The notes beneath the pieces were generated by a model. That model had not been told where the DNA came from and ran no database searches. It saw nothing but the letters and a program-made list of their open reading frames with translations. The position numbers and the translations under genes were made by a program. A stretch of 64,000 nt of DNA from positions 91,246-155,245 of IMG/VR virus record IMGVR_UViG_3300009506_000001; one strand, written 5' to 3'. Below, in pieces: positions 25,067-33,745 of this stretch. The DNA is from a virus. Each line of letters starts with the position of its first letter. Within the stretch, counting starts at the first letter, position 1.

Positions 25067-25435
25067 CTATACCTTTATTAAGAGCACTCCAAGTATGATA
25101 AGGTTTAGGGCAACCGAACCAAATAAGGCATATTTAAGAGTGTCTATGTTGCGACGAAAACGGTTGATCGTGTTGTTCATGTTCTCGTCTGTGTTCGCTG
25201 CAAACTGCTGAAGAGCAGTGTACAGCTGATCAGTGTCTTCACGTGTCTCTTTCAGGTCACGTTCGACATCCTGTTTGTGAGTCGTGGATTGCTCAAGGAT
25301 ATAGTTGAGCGAATCCAGAATAACTTTCTGGCCTTCGTCCAAGTCCTCAACGGCATTGTTCAGCTCGCCAATGATGAAGTCTTGTTGGCTCTGTAACAGC
25401 TTTTTTAATTCCGGGTCGTCACCAAAGTTTCTCAT
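25067..25435 (-). CDS. Coiled-coil protein with C-terminal membrane helix
   Basis: A 122-residue protein. Residues ~10-95 are a long amphipathic helix rich in Asp, Glu, Gln and Asn, and the end is a transmembrane helix (YALFGSVALNLIILGVLLIKV). It would be tail-anchored with the coil in the cytoplasm. The layout resembles phage membrane adaptors; the function is unknown. It overlaps the gene upstream by four bases. Confidence 0.65.
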   Translation of the reverse strand: MRNFGDDPELKKLLQSQQDFIIGELNNAVEDLDEGQKVILDSLNYILEQSTTHKQDVERDLKETREDTDQLYTALQQFAANTDENMNNTINRFRRNIDTLKYALFGSVALNLIILGVLLIKV

Positions 25436-25701
25436 TTGCCTTTACTCAAAAGTTTTTCAGTCGTGTCCCATTCGATGCAGGCCATGTGGTAGTCGTGCAG
25501 GGCATCGACACCAAATTTGTGTTGCGTAATGTGTTCGATAATACGATCACGTTTCGCATTCATGACCAAGGTGTGGGGAAGGTCTTCATTCAGAATCCGA
25601 TACTTGCCTCTCAACGTTTTCGTGTCGAGCAAGGAAAGCTGGAACATGTAGTGACCGATCTCACCAAATTTTTCGGCGTGGATCGAAGTTGATTCAGGCA
25701 T
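25432..25701 (-). CDS. Hypothetical protein
   Basis: An 89-residue protein (MPESTSIHAEKFGEIGHYMFQLS), mostly helical with several His residues (DALHDYHMACIEWD). It overlaps the topoisomerase stop by eight bases and so probably shares its transcript. No function recognised. Confidence 0.65.
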   Translation of the reverse strand: MPESTSIHAEKFGEIGHYMFQLSLLDTKTLRGKYRILNEDLPHTLVMNAKRDRIIEHITQHKFGVDALHDYHMACIEWDTTEKLLSKGK

Positions 25702-27010
25702 AGTACCCTTTGTTGTATTTCCTCAAAATTTCTCGAAGTTCAGTAACGTATATCTTACTACGTTCGGCAGACTTTGACAACAACATTTTATAGTGCTTCA
25801 TCAAGTCTTTAGCGTCAGCGAGCTTGGCCTCCGTCTTCATCTTCTCCTGTTCTGTGAACCGATAAACAGGGAGGTCAGCTATGTAATCGATGTGGACAAT
25901 TCCAAACTCTTCGAGCAACGATTTCAGCTCAGCACGTGACTGGGTCTTTTTGGCCAACCCAGCAACGTTTTTCTGGATTGCCAAAAGTACGTCCAAGTAC
26001 TTCTGAATGTCGATTTCGAGTAGTTTGGCAAGTCGTTCATACCGCTTCTTATACCATGACAACCGCCAATCAGTGAAGTCCTGTACGACTTGTACATAGT
26101 CGGACGCAATAACACGCTCACCATCAAAGTCCAACAGGTTCATGTTTTCGTTTGCAGTGGCAGACAATTTTAACATGCTGAACACTTTATCTAGATTGGA
26201 GGTCAGCGCACCTCGTTTGAATTTGACAACGATGTCGTACTTGTCTTTAGAGTTGTCCTCGAAGTCAACGATAGAGCCCTTTTCTTCGAGCTTCATTAGG
26301 TGATCGACAAACTTCTCGTGGCTTGCACCATAAGGAAGCTGTGTGATACGAAGTGTCGTCGCATTGACTTGCTCAGCCTCACCAAAGAACTCCCACTTGT
26401 TCCCATCAACGTGCTCAACAATACTACTCGTTGGATAGAAAGCAGGAAACTTCTCTTGAAATTTCTTGCCTTGAAGGTGCTTGATCTGGTCTTCGATAAT
26501 GTCTTCCAATGCACGTGGAAGAATATTGGAAGCAAAGCCGACGGCGATACCCTCACTTGGGTTCAACAAAGCAACTGGAATAAGTGGCAAAAAGTGAACT
26601 GGTTCCTCAAGCGTTCCGTCATAGTTATCTTGCATCGGAACCAATTCAATATCGGCAAAGACAACGTCTTTTGTAAAATCTGATACCTTAACGGAGGTGT
26701 AACGAGAAGCACCATAAGCAGTTGGATTAAGCAGCGTGCCAAACGCTCCATCGCCATGAAGCAATGGAATGTTGTTCCCATAAGGAGCAGCCAGAGTATT
26801 GATTGCACCCTCGGGCTGAGCGTGTGGATGAATCGGCATTGTTGCACCAGCGAGGGTAGCACTTTTATATTTCTTGCCGTCTCGTGCAATCCACAATACA
26901 CGACGCTGTGCAGCCTTCAATCCATCGGCGATTGCTGGAATGGCTCGCATTTGCAATACGTAGAGTGAATACTCTCTGCGCTGCTCATTTACATAACTAC
27001 TGTTGCTCAT
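25694..27010 (-). CDS. DNA topoisomerase II, DNA-cleaving subunit (gp52-like)
   Basis: A 438-residue protein from the ATG at 27010 (MSNSSYVNEQRREYSLYVLQ), matching T4 gp52 (442). The start is supported by an AAAGAGAAG site; the frame is open for 81 more codons that look non-coding. The GyrA-type core shows GLKAAQRRVLWIARDG and the catalytic tyrosine region AYGASRYTSVK. It cleaves and rejoins DNA with the ATPase subunit at 29.2 kb, relieving supercoils during replication. The GyrA C-terminal wrapping domain is absent, as in T4. Confidence 0.93.
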   Translation of the reverse strand: MSNSSYVNEQRREYSLYVLQMRAIPAIADGLKAAQRRVLWIARDGKKYKSATLAGATMPIHPHAQPEGAINTLAAPYGNNIPLLHGDGAFGTLLNPTAYGASRYTSVKVSDFTKDVVFADIELVPMQDNYDGTLEEPVHFLPLIPVALLNPSEGIAVGFASNILPRALEDIIEDQIKHLQGKKFQEKFPAFYPTSSIVEHVDGNKWEFFGEAEQVNATTLRITQLPYGASHEKFVDHLMKLEEKGSIVDFEDNSKDKYDIVVKFKRGALTSNLDKVFSMLKLSATANENMNLLDFDGERVIASDYVQVVQDFTDWRLSWYKKRYERLAKLLEIDIQKYLDVLLAIQKNVAGLAKKTQSRAELKSLLEEFGIVHIDYIADLPVYRFTEQEKMKTEAKLADAKDLMKHYKMLLSKSAERSKIYVTELREILRKYNKGYYA

Positions 27011-27332
27011 CTTCTCTTTGCTTCCGCTTTTCTTCCCATCGATCTCGTTTTCGTTGAATCTGTGCAGCATTTCGGTCCATTTGCTCCGCCAGCGTGACTT
27101 CATGTCGACACGATCCACACAAACTGTATTCGCTAAGGACGGTGAAAGAGCCAAATTTCGGTTCAAATGTGCGGTACGGTACTTCCACCTTACGTCGTTT
27201 TGAAATAAGTTTGCCACCAACGCACATGGGGCACAGCTGATCTGTACGCTCACGATTTTTAGGTGCCTTTCTCGTCCTTGGCTTATTTTCTTTGAGTGGC
27301 TCGGGTCCTTTTTTTGGTTTGTCTAATAGCAT
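26997..27332 (-). CDS. Zinc-finger protein, hypothetical
   Basis: A 111-residue protein: a basic N-terminus, two Cys pairs (QLCPMCVGGKL and YSLCGSCRHEV) flanking a ~35-residue insert, and a long charged C-terminal helix (RDRWEEKRKQRED). It overlaps the topoisomerase start by 14 bases. It may bind nucleic acid; no family assigned. Confidence 0.65.
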   Translation of the reverse strand: MLLDKPKKGPEPLKENKPRTRKAPKNRERTDQLCPMCVGGKLISKRRKVEVPYRTFEPKFGSFTVLSEYSLCGSCRHEVTLAEQMDRNAAQIQRKRDRWEEKRKQREDEQQ

Positions 27333-27333
27333 T

Positions 27334-27513
27334 TTACTTTCCTTTGTTATTCTCGTGCCAGATCAAACTGCACTGTGGGCTACAGTAAACGTGTTCGATC
27401 TTTTGCGTTTGTTGGTCCTTTTTATAATATTTAGGCACCATGTTCCGCATGTCAAAAAATGCACTTCCTGGTCCAAAAGTCTTCCCACATTGCTGGCACT
27501 TAAACGTCTGCAT
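27334..27513 (-). CDS. 59-residue zinc-finger protein
   Basis: ATG at 27513 to TAA at 27334. MQTFKCQQCGKTFGPGSAFF and YCSPQCSLIWHE form a Cys4 site typical of treble-clef fingers. Its start overlaps the gene upstream by 14 bases and the next ATG begins within two bases of its stop. No function recognised. Confidence 0.65.
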   Translation of the reverse strand: MQTFKCQQCGKTFGPGSAFFDMRNMVPKYYKKDQQTQKIEHVYCSPQCSLIWHENNKGK

Positions 27514-27847
27514 CCTTTTCGGCCTTGGCTACCGCATCATCAAGTACTTCGCTCATGCTTGCCCCACCGTTGTACCACGACATGAAATACTCAATGCGTC
27601 CGTCGGGATGTTTAGTGGCCTCAACGAATCCATATGGGTCAACCTCTTGATCTTGTATTTCGTAGATAGTGTCACCACGAATATACGCAGAACGGTAGCC
27701 TCTGTCCTGCAAAACCTCAACCCACGAATCATAGTCGTCCAGTTTATACCCAAGCAACCGACAAGCGTCCTGTGCTCGTTCTTCGAGCGTTGCACCTTTC
27801 AGCGACATCGGCACTAGTGTGCCTTTATGTGTTTCCATCTCACTCAT
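27500..27847 (-). CDS. Hypothetical protein
   Basis: A 115-residue protein from the ATG at 27847, which overlaps the upstream stop by eight bases; an ATG nine bases later is also possible. It contains EERAQDACRLLGYKLDDYDSW and a beta-rich centre (SAYIRGDTIYEIQDQEVD), then an acidic C-terminus. No family recognised. Confidence 0.6.
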   Translation of the reverse strand: MSEMETHKGTLVPMSLKGATLEERAQDACRLLGYKLDDYDSWVEVLQDRGYRSAYIRGDTIYEIQDQEVDPYGFVEATKHPDGRIEYFMSWYNGGASMSEVLDDAVAKAEKDADV

Positions 27848-28337
27848 TGTCTTTTGCCTCTTGGAAGCGTTCATCCTCTGGATCGTTTTCTCTTAACTCC
27901 ATAAAGAGAATTGTTGCTTCTCGCTCAGTAAATTTGTAGTGAGCAAGCAGTTCATAAGTCTCCCATGCGTCATATTCGTAACCACAGTCCGTCCAGTACT
28001 TTTCACCGAACGTCTTAGCCCCAAAAGTTAATCGATACACACCTGGCTGGCTTACATCCATTTCGGAGGTGTCTTGCAGGTTCAGGTGCCCAGTAACTTC
28101 GGTTGGTAGAATGTCTGACGGTGATACATTATCAACACACTCAGAAAAATAGAAGGCCGAATTCATATCACCAATCATGGTGAGATAGCTAGAATCCAAA
28201 ATGTCTGGATCTTCCGGGTATCGTAGATCGACAATAAACTCGACAATGTAGTGCCACTTGGTCTTGTTGGTAGCTGGGTTTTCCTCGGGCTCCATCTTGG
28301 ATAGCCTCTTGAAGAGGTCACGTTCGGATTCACTCAT
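27840..28337 (-). CDS. Hypothetical protein
   Basis: A 165-residue acidic protein (LFKRLSKMEPEENPATNKTKW; GVYRLTFGAKTFGEKYWTDCGYEYDAWETYEL). It overlaps its neighbours on both sides, so is probably translationally coupled. No motif recognised. Confidence 0.7.
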   Translation of the reverse strand: MSESERDLFKRLSKMEPEENPATNKTKWHYIVEFIVDLRYPEDPDILDSSYLTMIGDMNSAFYFSECVDNVSPSDILPTEVTGHLNLQDTSEMDVSQPGVYRLTFGAKTFGEKYWTDCGYEYDAWETYELLAHYKFTEREATILFMELRENDPEDERFQEAKDNE

Positions 28338-29010
28338 AATGATATAATCTCATCTTTGCATCTTGAATAAGTCGTTGAAGGTTAACGGGTCTGTAGTTGT
28401 GTAATTCGCAGCATACGTTAATATGCAGCGGATGTCCAGAGACAGCGTTGGGATATGCGTGCAAGTGTCCGTGGATGTTCACCCAAGGATATGGGATGTT
28501 GTCCATTGGATAATGGGTCAACAACAATCCAACTTCGGGTGTCTCAATCGGGTACACGAGATGAATCTCATCAAAGTTCAGCTTCAGAGGTCTCTTTTTC
28601 CGATGGAAATCGTGGTTGCCAAGAATGAGAATCTTGTAACCATTGCATCGATCTAGTAGTTCGTTGATCTTGGTTTCACTTGCAAATCCAACATCGCCCA
28701 CCCAAATGCTAATGTCATCGGGCTCAACGTACTCGTTGTGGCTAAGAATCAGCGTTTCGTTCATCTCCTCTACATTTAGAAAGGGGCGATCGCTAAAGTC
28801 AATGATATTCTTGTGGTAGAAGTGCAGGTCGCTCCAGACCCACACCTCTCTACCTGCTAACGAAACCTGATCCTCTTTCAGGTAAATGACACGATCAAGT
28901 GCCTCCCATTTCTGAGGATGTCGAACACGAGGACGAGGACCTCCACCGTAGTTCACGATCTTGGTGAGGTCCTCGATGTACAACTGATGTAGGCAATCAA
29001 TCTCGGACAT
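28330..29010 (-). CDS. Calcineurin-like metallophosphoesterase
   Basis: A 226-residue enzyme with all five motifs of the family: WVWSDLHFYH (D-x-H), WVGDVGF (GD-x-x), ILGNHDFHRK (GNHD), LLTHYP (H) and NIHGHLHAY (GH-x-H). This form resembles the phage and bacterial phosphoesterases that hydrolyse phosphodiesters or phosphomonoesters with two metals. The substrate is not apparent. It lies next to topoisomerase genes in the DNA metabolism block. Confidence 0.88.
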   Translation of the reverse strand: MSEIDCLHQLYIEDLTKIVNYGGGPRPRVRHPQKWEALDRVIYLKEDQVSLAGREVWVWSDLHFYHKNIIDFSDRPFLNVEEMNETLILSHNEYVEPDDISIWVGDVGFASETKINELLDRCNGYKILILGNHDFHRKKRPLKLNFDEIHLVYPIETPEVGLLLTHYPMDNIPYPWVNIHGHLHAYPNAVSGHPLHINVCCELHNYRPVNLQRLIQDAKMRLYHYE

Positions 29011-29225
29011 TAGAATGGCCTTGGACGCTCCATTAACATTTGAGTGTTACCGGTATTGGCAAGAGTTAGCTCGCCAATCAAAATGATCAACTCCGTAACC
29101 TGCTTTGGTGTCAAAAGGACATCTTCGTCTTCCTTTGCCGCTGCGATCATCCCAGACAACAGCCGGGTCTTTGCCTGAATGTTGTTCAGTAATTCGAAGT
29201 GTCTCATAATATCATCGTTAATCAT
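29010..29225 (-). CDS. Small hypothetical protein
   Basis: A 71-residue helical protein from the ATG at 29225 (MINDDIMRHFELLNN), chosen because it gives the usual eight-base overlap with the topoisomerase stop; a start nine codons upstream is possible. It contains KTRLLSGMIAAAKEDED. No function recognised. Confidence 0.6.
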   Translation of the reverse strand: MINDDIMRHFELLNNIQAKTRLLSGMIAAAKEDEDVLLTPKQVTELIILIGELTLANTGNTQMLMERPRPF

Positions 29226-31110
29226 CTTGTAACCACCTTTTCCGAACATCACTGTCCGGTCCGAATAGAAGTTTTAGCGTTGCTGCCATGTTACCATCAT
29301 CTATAACTGGAACGAGAGTATCAGTCTTACCGGACAGAATCATCTCCCAGTCTTCCTTCACCATGCTACCAAGTCCTTTGTAGTAACGGACTTCGTAACC
29401 ACGATACTTGCCCTTTTGTTTTTCATATTCTTTACGAGTGGCAAAATGAATTCGTTGTTTGCCTTTGACAAGGCACACGTTTGGAGCAACCAATCGGTAC
29501 ACGATTGGATCGTAATTTTTGTCGAACAGCTCAGGCCATTGATAGAATAGGTTGACAAGCAGTGTAAAGATATCACCACCGTCAACGTCAGCGTCAGTTG
29601 CGATAACGATCTTGCCAAAACGTAGTTCACTACGCAATGCCTTCCTGCCAGGAATGAGACCAATTGCAGCGAGTAAGTTCGTAATTTTGCCCATCTTTAG
29701 CAACTGTGCAGGAGTGCAACCATACACGTTGTTGATCTTACCAGTGAGAGGAAACGAAGCAGTTGTCTTTGGATCTCGTGCCTCAGTGATCATGCTGGCA
29801 GCGGATAGACCTTCAGTAATGAGCAATTGTGTCAGAGCACGATTCTTGTGTGTTGCATCAGTGAGGCCCGCTACTTTCTTCTTGAGACCCTTTGAGTGTT
29901 CTTTGATTGCTTTGGCGTTCGCTTTTGAGTGGTGACGAATCATTGCACGTTCGAGCACTTGTTCAAGCCATCCCTTTTGCTGTCGGGAGAAAGAACGCCA
30001 AGCGTCTTCGACCATCTTTTGCATATCAGTGCGAAGGTTTGGGCCAGTTAGGCGAGTTTTGCTCTGTGCATCATATTCGGGATTAGCAATACGAAGGTTG
30101 CCAAATACAAGCAGCCCTTCACGTACGTCATTCTTGGTTACCTCGGCCTTCTCCTTTTTGGCCTGAGGCTGTAGGTGTTTGATAGCCTTATCAATAAAGG
30201 CATTCATGAACTGAGTGTTACACAAGCCGCCATCAAACAGAAGCGAACTGTTCACCCAAGTGAATACCTGTTCATCCACAGAAGAGTTTACACCAAATAC
30301 AACATAGAACTCCATATCGCCTGCTTGAAACTTGTAGTACGAGCCTTCACCAAGTACGTTGTTCTTGATGATCTTCTTGACCATTTCTTCCATGCCTTTA
30401 TTGTACTTGTACCTCTGTTTGTTGTATGAAACGCCTACGCCAGGATTGGTCATGGCAATTTCAACAGCACGATTCCGCATCAAGTTGTCAGGCAGAGTAA
30501 TGTCACTGAATACTTCAGGGTCGAGGGTGAATGTGATTTCGGTACCAGTCTTTGCTGGTCCCTTGCGGATAGATGGCTTGCTGATCTTCGAAGCACCGTT
30601 ACTGAACGACTGCTGATAACACTTGCCACTGCGGTTGATTTTAACATGGAAGTCAACCGAACAGAAGTTTGTACAAGCTGAACCGACACCGTTCTGTCCA
30701 ATGACACCAGCCTCTTTATCGTCAGAAAAGTTACGTCCTGAACGCAACGAGGCAAGTGCTACTTCTGGTGTGTACTTGCCTGTCTCGTGTTTATCAATTG
30801 GAATGCCACGGCCGTTATCGGCAATGAGATACTCACCAAGCAGCGGATTGGCTTCAATTGTGAGCTGCTTATTTTTGATATCAATGTGAGCAAACTCATC
30901 AACACTGTTGTCAAGGATCTCACCGATTGCTTTGTAGACGGCAGGGATGAAGGTTACTTCTTCAACTCGAAACTGTCCATCCTCGAAAATGGGAATCTGA
31001 TAAGGGGTGGGGTGCATGTTCCCCAAGTATATCTGAGTACGAAGTCGCACGTGCTCCTGATCGCTCAGAACCTGAATGTCTTTTCCTGTATATTCTTTTT
31101 TTCGTGCCAT
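29218..31110 (-). CDS. DNA topoisomerase II, ATPase/TOPRIM subunit (gp39-like)
   Basis: A 630-residue GyrB-type protein. The GHKL ATPase domain has AIGEILDNSVDEF (catalytic Glu and Asn), IADNGRGIPI and GQNGVGSACTN. The TOPRIM domain has ITEGLSAASM (Glu) and ATDADVDGGDIFTLL (D-x-D-x-D). It is a single continuous chain, unlike T4 where gp39 and gp60 are split. It supplies ATP-driven strand passage with the cleaving subunit at 25.7 kb. Confidence 0.94.
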   Translation of the reverse strand: MARKKEYTGKDIQVLSDQEHVRLRTQIYLGNMHPTPYQIPIFEDGQFRVEEVTFIPAVYKAIGEILDNSVDEFAHIDIKNKQLTIEANPLLGEYLIADNGRGIPIDKHETGKYTPEVALASLRSGRNFSDDKEAGVIGQNGVGSACTNFCSVDFHVKINRSGKCYQQSFSNGASKISKPSIRKGPAKTGTEITFTLDPEVFSDITLPDNLMRNRAVEIAMTNPGVGVSYNKQRYKYNKGMEEMVKKIIKNNVLGEGSYYKFQAGDMEFYVVFGVNSSVDEQVFTWVNSSLLFDGGLCNTQFMNAFIDKAIKHLQPQAKKEKAEVTKNDVREGLLVFGNLRIANPEYDAQSKTRLTGPNLRTDMQKMVEDAWRSFSRQQKGWLEQVLERAMIRHHSKANAKAIKEHSKGLKKKVAGLTDATHKNRALTQLLITEGLSAASMITEARDPKTTASFPLTGKINNVYGCTPAQLLKMGKITNLLAAIGLIPGRKALRSELRFGKIVIATDADVDGGDIFTLLVNLFYQWPELFDKNYDPIVYRLVAPNVCLVKGKQRIHFATRKEYEKQKGKYRGYEVRYYKGLGSMVKEDWEMILSGKTDTLVPVIDDGNMAATLKLLFGPDSDVRKRWLQDD

Positions 31111-31970
31111 TATTTCTTTCCATCTAAGTGTTTCAGCAGCGTCTCTCGGAAGCTACTTTTCGGAGCATCACTTTCCACAGTTGTATATGCCCGATCAACT
31201 TTTTCTTTTGCAATGATTGGGTCGAAGGCAGGTGTACATCGTTCGGCAGCAGTCATCATAAAGCCAACAGCCAGTTCATAACTGATGCCCCGACCTTTTA
31301 GGAACCAAGCGAATTTATTCAGTTGCTCGTCACGCTGACCTTCCGTCATGCCGCTGATAACGGACTCTAAGTTTAACCGTCCGTCGTCCTTTTGTCCAAC
31401 CATCTCGACAAGCTTGTATGTCCAAGGCTGCATTGGAGATATGGGTAGGTCAATATCGTTCCAACGATACTCTAACCACTCACCGTTGATATTACGAGAG
31501 GAGGGTGCAACGATGATCTGTCCACCCGCACCACGCGTGTCGATACCAGGTAGAATATTGGAGGTGGTCTTTACTTGGTAATCGTCATCCCATTGGAATA
31601 GCAAATGGATACCGCCAGTCGGCGTTTTGCCAGCGAGATACTTTTTAATATTGAAGACGAAATCTTCACCGAAAAAGTTAGAGAGACTCTCCAACCCATT
31701 AACTTCATCCTTTTCCTCAGTCGCATCACGCATGTCAATGTCGCAGACCCAGAAACCACTTTCTGGTCCGGTGAGGATGCCGACGTTAGCAGACGGAAAT
31801 TCCATCCACCACTTAACGATCTGTCGTTCATCGACAGATGCGTTCTTCGACCATTGTTGGATCAGAGGACGTTTGTTCTTGCTAACAGGTAAGACATGCC
31901 AACCTCTTTCGGTTGCATACATCAAAGCATGTTCAAGAGTACGTTCTTGAAACTTATTCAATTTCGCCAT
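31110..31970 (-). CDS. PrimPol-type DNA primase/polymerase
   Basis: A 286-residue protein matching the bifunctional primase-polymerase family found in plasmids and phages: ATERGWHVLPVSKNKRPLIQQWSKNAS, then WWMEFPSANVGILTGPESGFWVCDIDMRD (catalytic D-x-D), TPTGGIHLLFQW (His) and NILPGIDTRGAGGQIIVAPSS. A C-terminal helical part (~200-286) resembles the PriCT extension. It should synthesise primers for the replisome. T4 uses the unrelated TOPRIM primase gp61, so this is a replacement or addition. Confidence 0.88.
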   Translation of the reverse strand: MAKLNKFQERTLEHALMYATERGWHVLPVSKNKRPLIQQWSKNASVDERQIVKWWMEFPSANVGILTGPESGFWVCDIDMRDATEEKDEVNGLESLSNFFGEDFVFNIKKYLAGKTPTGGIHLLFQWDDDYQVKTTSNILPGIDTRGAGGQIIVAPSSRNINGEWLEYRWNDIDLPISPMQPWTYKLVEMVGQKDDGRLNLESVISGMTEGQRDEQLNKFAWFLKGRGISYELAVGFMMTAAERCTPAFDPIIAKEKVDRAYTTVESDAPKSSFRETLLKHLDGKK

Positions 31971-32015
31971 GCAGCTACTATACTGAATTTAAGACTAAAA
32001 GTCAAATTCCCAATT

Positions 32016-32573
32016 TTAAAAGGGTTCGAAACTGTCTTTAAATAGGTCAAGCAGTAGGGTCATTGTGTGTTCGTTTGTGGGTACTGTGATGAACTCCTGA
32101 CCCAACTCTCTCAGGCTATTCTTAATAGCCTCATCGATCGCTTGTGACTCTTCCAAGTTGTGATCACGCCCATTTGTTTCAAAGTGAGTAGGACGTTCAA
32201 GGAAGATGTTGATGTTGTCGTAGGTGTCATTGACAGCTACAACAAAATCAAGGAAAGCATCAAGAGCAGGCCAAGGACTGACACCCCTTTGCTGTTCGTT
32301 CATCTTTGGATAGATGTAGGAGAACAAGATTGGACTATCTACGATTGCGTAGTCAACATTGTTACGCAACCGACGGATTCGCTTCTGTTGTTCTACAAAG
32401 ATGTCTTCTTGTTTGTCGAGCATCTCTTGAAGACGACCTTCCCAAACAAGTTCCTTTGCGTATTCTGTCACCAAATCGACACTCTGGTGACGCATTTTCA
32501 TGAAGTAGAAAAGGCCTGCGGCAGTAGTGCTTTTACCTGATCCAGGCCCACCGAACAAATTGATTACTTTCAC
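32016..32573 (-). CDS. P-loop ATPase/kinase (AAA_28-like)
   Basis: A 185-residue P-loop protein: MKVINLFGGPGSGKSTTAAGLFY supplies Walker A, VDYAIVDSPILFS the Walker B-like strand, and a lid region follows with FLERPTHFETNGRDHNLEE. Similar proteins are annotated as nucleoside or NadR-type kinases in T4-type phages. The substrate cannot be read from the sequence. Its start overlaps the ClpP-like stop by four bases. Confidence 0.75.
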   Translation of the reverse strand: MKVINLFGGPGSGKSTTAAGLFYFMKMRHQSVDLVTEYAKELVWEGRLQEMLDKQEDIFVEQQKRIRRLRNNVDYAIVDSPILFSYIYPKMNEQQRGVSPWPALDAFLDFVVAVNDTYDNINIFLERPTHFETNGRDHNLEESQAIDEAIKNSLRELGQEFITVPTNEHTMTLLLDLFKDSFEPF

Positions 32574-33265
32574 TTGGCAGCTTTCTTTTTAGATGCTCGC
32601 TTTTTCCTTGGCTGTGGTTGTTTAGCTGCTTCCTTTTCAGCCTCTTTGGCTTTCTGCTCTGCTTCGAGATGTTTCACAAACAACTGTAGTCGTTCACGAA
32701 CCTCTGACGAAGTCATCCAGAAATCTTCACCAGCCAACATACGATTGATCTCTTCTTCCGTCATGAAACCCAAATACGTATCTCTAGCCAGTTCTGCATA
32801 CCACCGAGCTGTTGCGGTTGCCGAAGCAAGATACTCATGGCCTTTGCCATAAGCACCACCACTATGGTTGTGGATCATAAACAGACAGTGGTCATTAACT
32901 ACCATTTCATCACCGTGAAGGAATAGTAGTGTACCTAAAGAGCATACCTCACCTTCCAGCACTGTGACAACATGGCCTTGGCTCATCTTCATCGCACTGA
33001 TGATCTGAATGCCTGTGCTAATGTAACCACCAGGAGTGTTTAAGTAGATGTAGATGACATCATGAGGACCAGCGGCCTTGATACGCTGAATCATCTCGAC
33101 GTAATCTTTTGGAGCACCAATTGAATCGCTTATATAGAAGTGGTATTGTTTCCCTGCAAGAGGAGCCTCGTAGAATTGAACCGCAGGTTCTTTCTCTGAA
33201 TCATCACCACCAGATTCGTATTCGTACTCTTCTTCCTCTGTCGCAACCTTCTTCGTTTTGCTCAT
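32570..33265 (-). CDS. ClpP-like serine protease
   Basis: A 231-residue protein. Residues 1-30 are acidic, the ClpP core runs ~40-195 and the end is a Lys/Ala/Arg tail. The core has YIYLNTPGGYISTGIQI, nucleophile region GEVCSLGTLLFLHG (S109) and MIHNHSGG (H132), followed by RDTYLGFMTEEEI. An aspartate at the canonical third catalytic position is not evident. Its gene lies directly downstream of the phage tmRNA, whose tag would send proteins to ClpP. It could form its own rings or mix with the host enzyme; no ClpX or ClpA is in the window. Confidence 0.85.
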   Translation of the reverse strand: MSKTKKVATEEEEYEYESGGDDSEKEPAVQFYEAPLAGKQYHFYISDSIGAPKDYVEMIQRIKAAGPHDVIYIYLNTPGGYISTGIQIISAMKMSQGHVVTVLEGEVCSLGTLLFLHGDEMVVNDHCLFMIHNHSGGAYGKGHEYLASATATARWYAELARDTYLGFMTEEEINRMLAGEDFWMTSSEVRERLQLFVKHLEAEQKAKEAEKEAAKQPQPRKKRASKKKAAK

Positions 33266-33268
33266 GTT

Positions 33269-33427
33269 TTATTTTTCTTTGTGGAGCAGTTCTGCGACTT
33301 TTGCCTTAGCAACTAGAAATAGTTCTATGGCCTTAACCTGTAGTCTCTTTGCAAGCTCAGGCTGTGGGAAGTTCCAACCAACGTAGGCACCAACAACTAC
33401 ACCTACGGCAAGACTTAATACGGACAT
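33269..33427 (-). CDS. 52-residue membrane-associated protein
   Basis: ATG at 33427 with a GGGAG site upstream; TAA at 33269, three bases before the ClpP-like ATG. It has a hydrophobic N-terminus (SVLSLAVGVVVGAYVGW) and an amphipathic helix after. It lies between the tmRNA and the protease gene. No function recognised. Confidence 0.65.
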   Translation of the reverse strand: MSVLSLAVGVVVGAYVGWNFPQPELAKRLQVKAIELFLVAKAKVAELLHKEK

Positions 33428-33458
33428 CTCACGTTCTCCCTTATTATTGTTATAAATG

Positions 33459-33491
33459 GGAGCCTTTATTTGGTAACAAGGAAAAGGCTCC
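33459..33491 (-). terminator. Hairpin after tmRNA
   Basis: A nine-base stem (GGAGCCTTT...AAAGGCTCC) with a 15-base loop, downstream of the tmRNA coding piece. The following T-rich run is weak, so it may be a processing hairpin as much as a terminator. Confidence 0.5.
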
Positions 33492-33745
33492 TCTATAAAA
33501 CCCCGATGAGGCTTACGCTGCTAGGCGAAGGTCCTCATAGTAGTTGTCATCGTTTGCAACTAAAGTTTTGTGCTGGTTACGCCAGTCACCTCTCGGCTAT
33601 CTCCTGTCCTCTTATTCGCCCCGTCGAATGCCGTGTCATCCCCAATAACTACTTGTTTTAGTGGAGAAGATGGGAGTCGAACCCATGTCCGCAACGCTTC
33701 CAATTTCTATCATCGATAGCAGTGGTATTTATTGTCTAAATGCCA
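33492..33745 (-). ncRNA. ssrA: Circularly permuted (two-piece) tmRNA
   Basis: Read on the minus strand, the acceptor piece comes first (~33745-33661): a TTCGACT T-loop with stem ATGGG/CCCAT, then the 3' acceptor strand CTTCTCC-A-C at 33661. A 17-base spacer follows (33644-33660). The coding piece starts at 33643 with GGGGATG and a GGCATTCGACGGGG tRNA-like 5' half, then the tag frame at 33557-33513: ANDDNYYEDLRLAA, stop. The two acceptor strands pair with a G3-U70 wobble, the alanine identity element, and one U-U mismatch. This order matches permuted ssrA genes of alphaproteobacteria. It rescues stalled ribosomes and tags products for proteolysis. Exact ends are approximate. Confidence 0.9.
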
